64,000 nucleotides of DNA from Geosiphon pyriformis (Eukaryota > Glomeromycota > Glomeromycetes > Archaeosporales > Geosiphonaceae), in assembly GCA_016748015.1 (NCBI GenBank), contig JAAOMT010000591.1, forward strand, positions 66,933 to 130,932, written 5' to 3'. The notes under the pieces are model-generated. The model was not told where the DNA came from. It ran no database searches and saw nothing but the letters and a program-made list of their open reading frames with translations. The position numbers and the translations under genes were made by a program. Shown here piece after piece: positions 11,746 through 22,753 of the stretch (positions are counted from its first letter, which is position 1; every line of letters starts with the position of its first letter).

Positions 11746-12394
11746 ATATCTAATAATTCTAATTATTTGTTTCGATTCTTACAAGTATTGCTATTGCTAC
11801 CATAACATTGTGTATCACATAAAACTCTGGTTTTTTTGCAATTACAATAATTAGTTCTACAGGTCTCTTTACAATTGTATTAATAACTTATTATTTCTCT
11901 CTAATTTTAACATAAGACTGCTTTACATAAAAAAATAAAAGTGTTTGCTATTTTTTATAAATTTGAAAAATTAGTAGTTTTAATAGACATTAATTCTATT
12001 GTGTAATAAGAATTTTTTAATATTCTTGACTTGTATTTTAGTCTATATAATTTTTTATTAATAGTTTTAATTATTTTGTAAATAAAGAGCTTTTTATCAA
12101 TACTTAAACAATTAATTTTTGGAATTTCAATTTGCATAAAATCTCCAATTTTATAAAATATTTTCTGCTTTGCATTTTTACACAGCATTTTTTTTGTATT
12201 ATTTTGGTATTATTAACATATTGATTATAAACAATTTGGTATATTTTATAATAATCAATAGGAAAGTTAGTAATATTGTATAATATATTGTTTTGGTTAT
12301 CATTATTCTATTAAAAAATATGAGATTAATACAGAATAATATTAAAAAGTGCAAATAATAAAAAATATTACCTTATTTTTTGAAATTATAATGG
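11746..12394. other. AT-rich DNA with one short ORF fragment
   Basis: Apart from the fragment at 11955-12188 I see no gene or repeat here. Confidence 0.5.
11955..12188 (-). pseudogene. Possible C-terminal tail of an integrase-like transposase
   Basis: Short open frame (77 codons) rich in Lys and Ile. It contains YKIGDFMQIEIPKI, then a region resembling '...YRLKYKSRILKNSYYTIEL'. This spacing recalls the small beta-barrel tails of integrase-like transposases that read VGDFVxIxIPxxDR ... YxLxxKxGxL. There is no catalytic core nearby. Assignment is from memory of motif shape only. Confidence 0.3.
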
Positions 12395-13366
12395 TGTTAC
12401 AGATGATTATTTGGGGTCTCAAATTAAATAACAAATTCATAACTTGGTGCTCAATATCTTGATAATGCTAGTAATACTGGTATGTTGGTTGTATCTGAAG
12501 GTTTTAGAGTTGAGTTTTTTGTATAATAAACAGAGATTTAATGATGACATGGTTGGTAAGTTGCTTTTCCAATTTCTGTCTTTAGCATGATGGCCAGTTT
12601 ATTCTGGCAGTTGTGCCTTTCTAATAAGCTATTCGTTAATATATATATTCTTACCCTTATCTTTGGGTCTTTTACCAAGCTATCTGTGATGTCAATAATT
12701 CAACACTTTAATCCTTAATTAATTAGTACACAACAATAAGATCACAACAAAAAAGAAAAAAAAAATAAAGAAAAAAAAAAAATAAGTGAAAGCAATTACA
12801 AGTTAGTATCTCATTAATAACTGTAATTAAAAGCTATTGTTCTAATGTAGTTAAGTATTAATTACTATTAATACTTTATGTTAATAGTAGAGAGAAAAAA
12901 TTGAGATAGTGAATAATTATTTATTTAATATTTGTAAATGAAAGGTTGCTTAGATCAAATCTAAACCAAGAGGTCTCTAATTAAAGGATTTTTTTTTTTG
13001 TAATTTTAATAATTATGATTTGCAAGTCTAATTGATTCTATGAGTCTAATTGACTTTGTGAATCAATTGACTCTGAGTTTCATTGACTAATTTTCTAACT
13101 TCTGATACTACTGCTATATATATGTATTTAAGATTCCTCAATTCCTCAATTTTTCATGTCAGGAATCCTGGAATTTCTGGAATTCTGCAATTCCTTTGAG
13201 AGAAATCCTGGAATTCTGGAATCCTGTAATTCCTCCTATGAAAATCTTGCAATTTCTGGAATCTTACGATTTCTCTGAAAGGAATTCTGAAATTCTACAT
13301 TTACTACATCTATCTATGATTGGCTAATTTATATGCTAATATACTTCCTATATTTTATGAGTAACA
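12395..13366 (-). repeat. 3' LTR of element 3
   Basis: On the plus strand it reads TGTTACAGATGATTATTTGGGG at its start and ATTTTATGAGTAACA at its end. It is closely similar to 14586-15538 and to the LTRs of element 2. U3 carries GGAATTCC-type repeats at about 13135-13300. Confidence 0.85.
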
Positions 13367-13486
13367 TTATTCACTCCTTTAATATTGAGCTTCTGCAAAA
13401 TCTTCAAAATTTTATTTTTGTATCAATTTTGTTGTTGTAATTTCTATTGCTATTTTTTTTTTTTTTTTTTTTTAAAAATCTAATTT

Positions 13487-13846
13487 TTATATGTAACTAG
13501 GGTTTTTAACTATAGTGGTTTGTCCAGAATATTCAAGTTCAAATTTTGCATCTGTATTATGTGCATATTTAGACATAATATCCTCATTATTATTACTGAA
13601 TTGAGTTAATTTCTGCTTCATTGTAAGATCTAGAAGCGTAATATATTGTTTGGTGTTTAAAGCGGAGTTTGAATTGTTGTTGGTGGAGTTTAAATCATTG
13701 TTGTCATTTAGTGGAGTTTGAATCATTGTTATTATTAGTGGAGTTTGAATCAGGATTAAGTTCTGATTCCAATTCTCACTGATTGGCTTGTTTTTCTCAG
13801 AGTTTGAATATATAATGCATGGAAGTGGATTGTGACTTGGGGTCAT
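13487..13846 (-). pseudogene. Remnant of pol spacer and dUTPase N-terminus, element 3
   Basis: Encodes a 119-aa Asn/Ser/Thr-rich frame. Its second half (LLDLTMKQKLTQFSNNNEDIM ... HNTDAKFELEYSG) is homologous to the stretch directly before and into dUTPase motif 1 of the full elements (PDLTKKQELKWFSNNNEGI ... NAEFDLRYPG). The frame then runs into unrelated sequence at the deletion joint, so motifs 2-5 are missing. Confidence 0.65.
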
Positions 13847-14019
13847 TAGGTGAGTTTTGATGATTTGTTATTCAATTTTGGTATTGCTAATTCTCAAATT
13901 CCTTTTTTTTCTCTAAGTCTTTTTTGTATTGACACTTTTCCAATGCTGACTTTTGGCATAAAAAAAAACAGTTTTCATACAGGTAAGTATGAATCTGGGT
14001 AGTTTTTTCTGGAATTCTT

Positions 14020-14465
14020 TCAACAGGTCTTTAAATAATCAGAGTTTTGAATTTCTAGAGGTTTGACAGGTTTTATTTAAGATAAGTTTTCTTGTCTAAT
14101 AGCAAAATTGGACTTATTGAATTTCTAATGTTCAGGTTTTGAACAATTAAATTGGAGTTTTAACTTTTAACAAGTTTTACTAAAAGTAAGTTTTTTTCTA
14201 CACTAGCAAGATTAGGTTTTGAATGTTTGAGTTTTGAACTATTGGGTCTTAAAAAATTGGAGTTTTAACAAGTTTTATCAAAGATAAGTTTCTTTATATA
14301 ATAGTGGGATTGAAATTATCAGGTTTTGAATAAACGGAGTTTTAATTTAATGTGTTTTTTTTTTTTAACAAGTTTATCAACAATAATTTTTGAATGTTCA
14401 GGGTTTTAACAATCGGATTTTGAATGATTGGAGTTTCAATTTAACAAGTTTTCCAAAGGTAATAG
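14020..14465 (-). repeat. Degenerate tandem repeat inside element 3
   Basis: About four imperfect copies of a unit near 110-120 bp, recognisable by recurring TTGGAGTTTTAACAAGTTTTA, AAGTTTCTTTATATAATAG and AGGTTTTGAATG segments. It lies between PBS/leader and the pol remnant and has no counterpart in the full-length copies. Confidence 0.55.
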
Positions 14466-14585
14466 TAAAATAAAAATTTCACGAATCCTAAGTGATTTTT
14501 TTTTGTTTTCTCTTGGTCTGCCACTTTTGAATAGTGTAGTTGGTGTTGGTTCTCTGTAAGGTTATATTTCACAGAGAGCACCAAA

Positions 14586-15538
14586 TGTTACAAATGATTA
14601 TTTGGGGTCTCAAATCAAATAACAAATCTGTAACTTGGTGCTCAATATTTTGATAATGCTGGTAATACTGATACATTGGTTGTATCTGAAGGTTTTAGAG
14701 TTGAGTTCTTTGTATAATAGACAAAAATTTGATGACAACATGGTTGGTGAGTTTTTTTCCCAATTTTTGTCTTTAGCATGATGGTCAGTTTATTCTGGCA
14801 GTTGTGCCTTTCTGATAAGCTATCCATTAATATATATATTCTTACCCTTATCTCTGGGTCTTTTACCAGGCTATCCATGACATCAATAATTCAGCACTTT
14901 AATCTTTAATCAATTAATACACAACAATAAGATCACAACAAGAAAGAAAATAAAAATAAAAATAAAGAAAAAGATAAAGAAATAAGCAAAAGCAATTGCA
15001 AGTTAGTATTCTGTCAATAGCCATGATCAAGAACTATTGTTCCAGTGTAATTAAGTATTAATTACTATTAACATAAAGTGTTGATAGTGAAGAGAAAAAA
15101 TTGAGATAGTGAATAATTATTTATTTAATATTTGTGAATAAAAGGTTGCTTAGATCAAATCTAAACCAAGAGATCTCTAACTAAAGGATTCTTTTTTTTG
15201 TAATTTTAATAATTATGATTTGCGAGTCTAATTGATTCTATAAGTCTAATTGACTTTGCAAATCAATTGACTCTGAGTTCTATTGCTATATATATGTATT
15301 TGAGATTCCTTAATTTCTCAATTCTTCATGTCAGGAATCCTGGAATTTCTGGAATTCTGCAATTCTTTTGAAAGAAATTCTGGAATTCTGGAATCCTGCA
15401 ATTTTTCTTATAAGAATCCTGCAATTCCTGGAATCTTGTAATTCTTCTGAAAAGAATTCTGAAATTTCATATTTACTATGTCTACCTATAATTGGCATAT
15501 TTATATGCTAATATACTTCCTATATTTTATGAGTAACA
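14586..15538 (-). repeat. 5' LTR of element 3
   Basis: Starts TGTTACAAATGATTATTTGG and ends TTTTATGAGTAACA on the plus strand. The PBS GAGAGCACCAAA adjoins it on the left, which sets the orientation. U3 repeats of GGAATTCC type at 15310-15460. Confidence 0.85.
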
Positions 15539-15639
15539 ATGAAAAAAACATGAAAATTATTAGAATAAGACTAGTATTTTTCAAAAGATTGCTTGGTTTT
15601 TTATTTATAACTTAATTTTTCTTAATTTTTTTTCAATAT

Positions 15640-16180
15640 TATTTACTATATTATATTATTACTACTGATTTAATGGTTGTTGTTACTGTTCCTGATTATT
15701 TTGTTGTAATTACTGATTATTTTGCTACTGCTGTTGGATATTTTATTATTCATTAACTTTTCACTACTTCTGGTTATTTTGTTGTTACTACTAGTTATTC
15801 TGTTATCTATTATTTTGTTTTTATTACTAATTATCTTATTGTTACTATTAGTTATTTTTTTATCTATTATTATATTACTACTAGTTATTTTGTTACATAT
15901 TATCTCATTGTTATTGCTAATTATTCTGTTACTTATTATTTTGTTACTTATTATTTTATTGTTATTGCTAATTATTTTATTGTATATTATTTTGTTATTA
16001 CTGCTGGTTATTTTGTTACTTATTATCTTGCTGTTACTGTTGATTATTTTGTTATATATTATCTTATTGTTATTATTAGTTATTTTATTACTCATTATTT
16101 TGTTGCTATTGTTAATTATCTTGTTACTAATTATTTTGCTGCATTACTAATCAGCTTATTGCTGTAATCTGTTTTGCTGT
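15640..16180. repeat. Minisatellite with about 36-bp period
   Basis: Imperfect tandem array, unit resembling ATTTTGTTATATATTATC followed by TTATTGTTATTATTAGTT. The period of 36 bp is a multiple of three and the unit lacks stops in one frame on each strand, so long spurious ORFs exist on both strands (15670-16095 minus, Asn/Ile/Lys; 15722-16150 plus, Leu/Ile). I treat these as artefacts of the repeat, not genes. Confidence 0.7.
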
Positions 16181-17260
16181 TGATTACTATTATTTTTAAT
16201 TTCTTGTTGAATTAACTTTTTATTAACTGGCTTTATATCTAAGTTGTTAAAAAGATTTTTTCTTGTATAATTAATTGTTTAAAAAGGAACTTGAAAAAAA
16301 AATAATTTACACAAGATTTTTTTTAAAACATTATTTGATAAGATAAAAAGCCAATAACTATAGAAATTTCTGTATTTATTATATTTAAACATAAAAATAA
16401 ATTAATTATTGTTTAAAAAATTCAACCAATATAAAAATAATGTTTTTTATATATTACCCAATATAAAATATGTGATCAATTATTAGTTTTTTTATTTTTT
16501 ATTTATTTTGAAAGTTTTTATTAAAGTATATCATTTGCTTATTTGATTAATTTTTGGAATTAAAAATGTCTTGGATATTTATTTATAATATGAATATTTG
16601 GTTATATTTCTGTTAATTTTTTAATTATATTAGCTGTAAACTTTTTTTTATTATTGGTTTAAAGAATAGTTAGAAATCCAAATATGGTAAAAAATTAAAA
16701 AAAAAAGCTTGCTACTTTTTTTGTTTTTTTAGAAAAAAAAGCCATAATTCAAGAAACTTTTGTAAAATAATCTTAAGCATAACAAATATATTTATAAAAA
16801 TTATTTGGTTAATTATATATATTAACCAAGTCTATTTGTAAATAACACATGAAATTTTTTCCTAAAATTAAATTTATAGCTATTAGTTAAATTAAAAATT
16901 GTTATGCAATATATCTAGTACAATAAAAACAAAACTGTTTTATTAAATTCTCAGATACTTAAATATATTTATCTTTAATCTATAAATAAAAAATTATTAG
17001 TATATATTTATATAAAAAATTAAATTAATATTATATATTATATTATAAGTTTTGCTTATTTTTTTATGTTCTATTTTTAAATAAAATTTACATAGTTTTT
17101 TATATAATTTTTCTTTTGAAAAAACTGGTTTTTTTGTTTTTTTAAGATAAAATATATTTTGTTTTTCAACTTGTATAATATAAAAAATAATACATACTTA
17201 ATATTTTAATTTAGAATTAAAGTTTTCTTCTTTAGGGATATTTTTTAATATCTTAATATA
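16181..17260. other. AT-rich DNA without recognisable features
   Basis: Homopolymer-rich A/T sequence; no ORF of substance, no terminal repeats. It ends in the TA dinucleotide that precedes the left pogo terminal repeat. Confidence 0.5.
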
Positions 17261-17335
17261 CAATGAACTCTCTTTATAATTACACCTTTTAGTCAGCACA
17301 TTTGTGGTAACTATAGAGAGATGGGACTATAAAAA
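17261..17335 (+). repeat. Left terminal inverted repeat of pogo element
   Basis: CAATGAACTCTCTTTATAAT, preceded by TA at 17259-17260, then subterminal AACTATAGAGAGATGG and GACTATAAA motifs that recur near the right end. Confidence 0.65.
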
Positions 17336-17443
17336 ATGATTAATATCTTATCACATAATCTATATATCACATACATAATATAATAACCAATTATATATAT
17401 TTTATTTAAAAAAACCATCTATTTGCAACTGTTTTTTTTCTTC

Positions 17444-18958
17444 TTAAACTTTGAGAACAGTATTACAAATTAATGTTCTCAAAGTTTTAAAAAAGTTTGA
17501 ATCAACTTTTTCACTATACTGCTCTTTACAATAGTGTAATGTATCTTCAAGTGCAGTTTTACCTTGATGTGTAGATAGCAAAAACAAAGGTTCATCTTTA
17601 TCTTTACTTTCTAAATCTTCATTTGCATTAAAATTTCCACTATACTTGTTGTTAATAAGATCCACAATTTTATTTTTTGAGACATAAGTAAATAATGGTT
17701 TAAACTTGTCAATATTAATGAAGTCTATTGCCAATAGCTTGTTAATATCAATATGCTCAATAAGAACTTGTACTTCTTGTAAGAGTTCTTGTTCAATATC
17801 TAATGAATGGGCTGACATTTGACTATTATTCAGAATTTCCATATAACACCAACAGTTTTGGATTGTAGTTGTTGTTACCACTGACCACACATTAATTAGA
17901 AAGTCAACTGCATTCTTTAATGTTACTGTTAATATTGGAATCTTGTCATCATACTAATTAATAAAATGGAAAAGAAACAACTTTCATTATTGTGTCTTAA
18001 AAAATGCAATAATTCCTGTATTTAATAATTGCAAATAGGATGTTGTATTGGATGATAGGTATCTAATCATAATATTAGATAATACAGAAGGTTCTTTACC
18101 ATAGAGACTAGTATTATCAAGCAATAGCAAAATCTTTTTTTTCTTGCAATGCATTTCTTTATTTAATAAATTAAGCTATTCACTAAAAATATTGGTTTGC
18201 ATCCATGCTTTTGTATTGTAATGATAAGTGATTGGAAGTGTATTCATATTAATATTGTAAAAACATCATGGCTTTGTGGCTTTGCCGATAATTAAAGACT
18301 GCAATTTAATGCTGTCTGTTGTATTACAAGCAAAAAATATGGTAATTTGACTCTTATCATGCTCAGTGCCAGAAATAGATCTTGTTGTCAAAGTTGTATT
18401 TGGTGGCATTCTAAAGAATAATGCTGTCTCATCGGCATTGTAAACATTATTTAGATTATATTCATTGATAATCTCATACAGTTTTTCTTGTTCCTCTGGT
18501 AAAATTTCCAAGGGGGCACTGTTTGTTTTACCATGTATCTTAATGTAGTGCAAATTATGACGTTTTTTGAACTTTTCTAACCAACCATCTGATGCTTTAA
18601 AGTTATTTTCTTCTGGAAACTTTTCAGCAAACTTGAGAGCTTTCATTTGTAAAATTTTTCCAATAAGAATGCAGTTGGTAGCTAGTGCTCCAAGCATCTA
18701 TTTTCTCAGTACATTATTTATCTTTGGAAACATCTCTTTCCTGTCCTTTGTTAATTAACCAGAGTTGTCAGATACATTCTTTTCAATCCATCAGTCTGAT
18801 TTTATGAGTATTTTTGTTACAGTAGAGCAGTCAATTTTCAGATTAAATATTTTGATAAGTCTATTTGTTGAGTAGTCAAGATGCTTTAGTTTGTACTGGC
18901 AGAGAGTCTTTTTAGTTTCCAAGAAGATTGTTGTTTACTTTTGGTTTGCGTTTTTTGG
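17444..18958 (-). pseudogene. pogo/Tigger-like DDE transposase with CENP-B-type N-terminus
   Basis: Reads as a broken frame starting near ATG 18960. The N-terminal part is a CENP-B-like helix-turn-helix (LLETKKTLCQYKLKHL..., then FKASDGWLEKFKKRHNL). The DDE core follows: first Asp in VYNADETALFF, second in ILLLLDNTSLYG. The third catalytic position in SYLQLLNTGIIAFF is Asn where the family has Asp. The acidic C-terminal region is open at 17444-17890. At least eight stops interrupt it. The longest open piece is 18266-18697. It is inactive both by stops and by loss of the third acidic residue. It would have cut and pasted its own transposon at TA sites. Confidence 0.85.
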
Positions 18959-19094
18959 CATGTTAATAAGAATACACTTTTTATTGCATTTTTTTTTTAT
19001 AATGCATTGATGTATTTGTTATGTTTCAAACATTATTTTGTCTTATATCTAATTGAATATGTGAGGTGTCTCATGTCATATGAAGTGCCTCAAA
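18959..19094. other. Residual pogo upstream DNA left of element 0
   Basis: Short AT-rich stretch between the transposase start and the first recognisable base of the element 0 LTR. No feature seen. Confidence 0.4.
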
Positions 19095-19628
19095 TTATAG
19101 GAAGTATATTAGCATATAAATTAGCCAATTAGAGATAGCCATAGTAAATGTGAAATTCCAGGATTTTTCTCAGAGGAATTGCAAGATTCCAGAAATTTCA
19201 GAATTCTTATATAAAGAATCACAAGATTCCAGAATTCCCAAGATTCTTCTCAAAGAAATTGCAGGATTCCAGGAATTCCAGAATTTTTGATGTAAAAAAT
19301 TAAGAAATTGAGAAATCTCAATTATGTATATATAGCAGTAGTATTAGAAGTAGAAAAAACAGATCTCTCAGTTTAAATTTGATCTAAGCAACCTTTCATA
19401 TTACAAATAAATAATTATTCACTATCTTAATCTACTCTCTACTATTGACACTTCATGTTGATAGTAATTGATACTTAACCACATTGGAACAATAGCTCTT
19501 GATCATGGCTATTGACAAGATACTAACTGACCACCATCTTGGCTTATTTTTTTATTTTATTTTATTTTTTTTGTTATTCTTTTGTTTTACTAAAATTGAT
19601 TAAGGATTAAGTACTGAAGTACAGATGT
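19095..19628 (+). repeat. 5' LTR of element 0, first part
   Basis: Homologous to 48455-48904 (TATAGGAAGTATATTAGCATATAAATTAGCC and onward); the first dozen or so bases are unrecognisable. U3 contains an array of GGAATTCC/AGGATTCC units at 19155-19300. Interrupted at the ATGT/ACGT target of element 1. Confidence 0.8.
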
Positions 19629-20512
19629 TGTTACTCATAGAATAGAAAAACAGATATAGAAAAATAGTAGACCAATAAAAGAGTAGTAGTTAGCACATGA
19701 GCACATTGCTCAGCAATGTGGAGCAATGTCAAAAAGTATAACACATTGCTCAGCAATGTGAAGCAATGTCAGAAATCACAGCACATTGTTCAACAATGTG
19801 GAGTGATGTTAAAAAAATATGGCACATTGCTCAGCAATATAAGCATTGCTTGAGAAATTATAGCACATCACTTGGGAATGTGAGTGATTTCATAAAACCC
19901 AAATTATGTATATATAATGATAGCATTAGAAGTAAAAAGAACAGATCTCTCAGTTTAAATTTGATCTAAGCAATCTTCCATTAACAAATATCAATAAATA
20001 ATTATTCACCATCTCAATCCACTCTCCACTATCAACACTTCATGTTGATAGTAAGTAATACTTAACCATATGAGAACAATAGCTCTTGATTACAGCTACT
20101 GATGAGATACTAACTTGCAATTGCTTTTATTTATTTCTTTAATTTTTTTCTTTTATTTCTTTTGTTTTGTCATTTCGTTGGTTTTACTAAACTGATTAAA
20201 GATTAAGTGCTGAGTTATTAATGTCAAGGATAGTCTGGTAAAAGACCCCAAAGGAAGGGTATAGGAATTGAGAATTTAAAGATAGCTTACCAGAAGGGCA
20301 TCTCTGCCAAAATTACCAGCCACCACGCTGAGAAAAAAATTTGATGGAATTGTGATTCCAGAAGGCTATGGAAAAGACAACACTTGAATCTCTGTCTATT
20401 ATATAAAAGACACCACAACAAAAACCTTCAGATATTGACACCAAAATACCAATCCAGCACCAAGTTACAGATTTGTTATTTGATTTGAGACCCCAAATAA
20501 TCATCTGTAACA
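19629..20512 (+). repeat. 5' LTR of element 1 with expanded palindrome array
   Basis: TGTTACTCATAG ... CATCTGTAACA. U3 (19697-19890) has four copies of a roughly 43-bp unit centred on the palindrome CACATTGC-TCA-GCAATGTG or close variants; the 3' LTR has two. This accounts for most of the 80-bp length difference between the LTRs. Confidence 0.9.
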
Positions 20513-20513
20513 T

Positions 20514-20558
20514 TTGGTGCTCCCTGTGAGGTATAATTCTACAGAGAACCAGCACCAA
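20514..20558 (+). promoter_or_regulatory. Primer-binding site within a fold-back, element 1
   Basis: Two bases after the LTR comes TTGGTGCTCCCTGTGAGG; 30 bases later the strand returns with CTACAGAGAACCAGCACCAA. The arms TTGGTGCT/AGCACCAA (8 bp) and CTGT/ACAG pair around a GGTATAATTC loop. TGG at the start of the site fits pairing with a CCA-ending primer, but I cannot name the tRNA. Confidence 0.65.
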
Positions 20559-20569
20559 TTACACTTATT

Positions 20570-22740
20570 CCAAAAGTAGCAGAATCAGAAAGTATAGGAG
20601 CAAACCATTTAAGATTCATGAAATTCTTATTTTAACACTATTGTCAATACTTAGGATTAAACCAAAATCATATATCAGTAGAATCAGCCTTCAATTTCTA
20701 TGTCAACGAGAGAATTGCATATTTGTTAGAAACACCAGTAAACACTAAATCAACAAGAGAAACTTTTTACCACAAATTAATCCAAAACACCAGCCTACCA
20801 ACAAATTATAATTTTGCATCTATCATTACTGAGATTAATAAAAAAATTGAACATTACACACAACAAAGATATCCAATCACTTATGCTAGTAAAGATAAAG
20901 GAAAATTACAAACACCAATAGTGACACCAAAACAAATACAACCATCCACTTGGAAAAAAACCAGAGTTAAATCATCAACAAATCTATCATACTACTATAC
21001 ACCTGGAAGTGCTATCAACATCACATCAACAGGCATGTCCATATCACACATAACATCAACCTTTGGATGATTCCCATTTTAGAGTAAACAAAGAAAAAAA
21101 GATCTTCTAGGACCATATGGCGTGTATTTTGAAGGATTTAAGTCCTGATTGCCAATGCCATCAGAACTTTAATCTCTGCCACCCCAACTAAATTTCAGAG
21201 CCACAAGTCTCTGGAAAGTAACGAAATCGGAAGAAGAACAAGAAAAAGAGGAAGAAGAATCTGAAGATCAAGAATTTACTTACCAAAACCTGATTCCAGA
21301 GAACCCAAACATTGAAACCCCAAATTTCCAGACTCAGCAAAATCTAAATTTTCAAACACAGCCAAATTAGAACAACCAAAACTCCAACTTAATTAATCAA
21401 CAAAACTTACTTCCTAGAATTATCATTAATCAGCCACTAGCTAAACCCATATAACAGCCACCCCAACAACCACTTCAACAAATTTATCAGCTGCCTATAC
21501 CACAATAACAACAACAAATGACATATGCACCAATTGTGAAGCTCAATAAATTCACTAGCAAAGAAGACAATGCCCAAGTCTGGCTGAATAATGTAGCTAA
21601 AGCAATTATAGCTAATAACTGAAACAATGCTAGAGCCATGTAAGCAATTTCTTACTTTCTTTAGGACACTGCTGATGCATAGTACTAAAGCTTTGCCATC
21701 AAACCCCAAAATTTTAACGAATTCAAAACCAAATTCTTAAGGTACTTTAGTAACAATAATAGCATTAACAAGTTAGCCAACACCTTTACCACAATCAAAC
21801 AAGGAGAAACTGAAGCAGTTACTACTTACTTGGGACAGTTCCACAAGAACTTATGCCAAATTCAAGTGATCCAAGCTGACTATTTTACAGTGTCACAAAT
21901 TCTAAACCAGTTCATCCATGGGTTGTGCAGTAGTATCTTCCAACATGTATGCCCAATGCACCCACAAACTTTCTAAGATGCAGTTACCAATGCATGAGAT
22001 TTTGAAGCAGCTAAACTAGAAGCCAATCATGCTCAAGCCATAAATCTGGTCATGAATAGATCATCTGAATTGGATTCCAAATTGAAACAATTCAGTGATT
22101 CAATTAATCAGAAATTGGAAGAATACTTAACTGACAATCACGCAACATATCAACCACCACAATGACACAATAATTCCAGAAACACAGATTGTTTCCAGAA
22201 TTAGTCGCATTCAACATCCTCAATCAATCAACAGTAGTAGCAGAAAACGTGTATTTGCTACTATTGTGATAAACAAGGACATTTGCAATTTGAATGTCAA
22301 AAAAGAATAAGCAACCAGAGATCAGTTAATCAGTATTGAAACTCTGATCACCAACTACAAACTCAGAATTACATCAATAATCAATCAAACTCAGCTTTAT
22401 ATCAACAAGATTACTTACTTATAATACAGCCAATATATCAAACACCAATAACACAGCAATTATACTCACCTCCAGTCTATCAGCCTCCAGCAGCAATTTA
22501 TCAACCACAGTCCCAACCCAATTATCAGCTGCAGTCTTAGATAAATTATCCACCCCAACAACATCAAACACTGCCACAGAACTTACCTCAAAACAAAACT
22601 CAAAGATCAAGATTAACACAGCAAAACTGGAGATTGTCGATGGTAGTCCATCAACTGATCTCCAGTTCTACAGCACAACCATCAAGATCTTGACCACAGA
22701 ATTTAGGCACCAGGTATGCCCAAAACCTGAATTCCCAGAA
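20570..22740 (+). pseudogene. gag of element 1
   Basis: The leader module (open at 20723-21070; NFYVNERIAYLLETPVNTKS) is followed by an acidic Gln/Asn-rich linker. The capsid-like domain is recognisable by KLNKFTSKEDNAQVWLNNV and IKQGETEAVTTYLGQFHKN. The tail carries a CCHC zinc knuckle at 22256-22297 (CYYCDKQGHLQFEC, spacing C-x2-C-x4-H-x4-C) and a long Gln/Pro/Tyr-rich stretch. More than ten stops, mostly TAG or TAA in place of CAG, CAA or TGG. It would form the virus-like particle and bind element RNA. Confidence 0.8.
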
Positions 22741-22753
22741 CTATTTAAGTCTC

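Larger units (their letters stand above)
12391..15542 (-). mobile_element. Internally deleted family A element (element 3)
   Basis: Two family A LTRs (12395-13366 and 14586-15538) in minus orientation flank only about 1.2 kb of internal DNA. The internal part starts with the family PBS fold-back, keeps a little of the leader, then a tandem-repeat block, then a fragment of the region just before the dUTPase, then the polypurine end. Gag, protease, RT, RNase H, integrase and ORF3 are gone. Flanking tetranucleotides ATGG (12391-12394) and ATGA (15539-15542) look like a 4-bp target duplication with one change. Non-autonomous. Confidence 0.8.

Noticed and set aside
15670-16150. Two overlapping ORFs of about 142 codons
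   Set aside because: Low-complexity translation of a 36-bp minisatellite, equally open on both strands.
19697-19890. CRISPR-like array
   Set aside because: Eukaryotic LTR context, units directly tandem without unique spacers, repeats vary by substitution.
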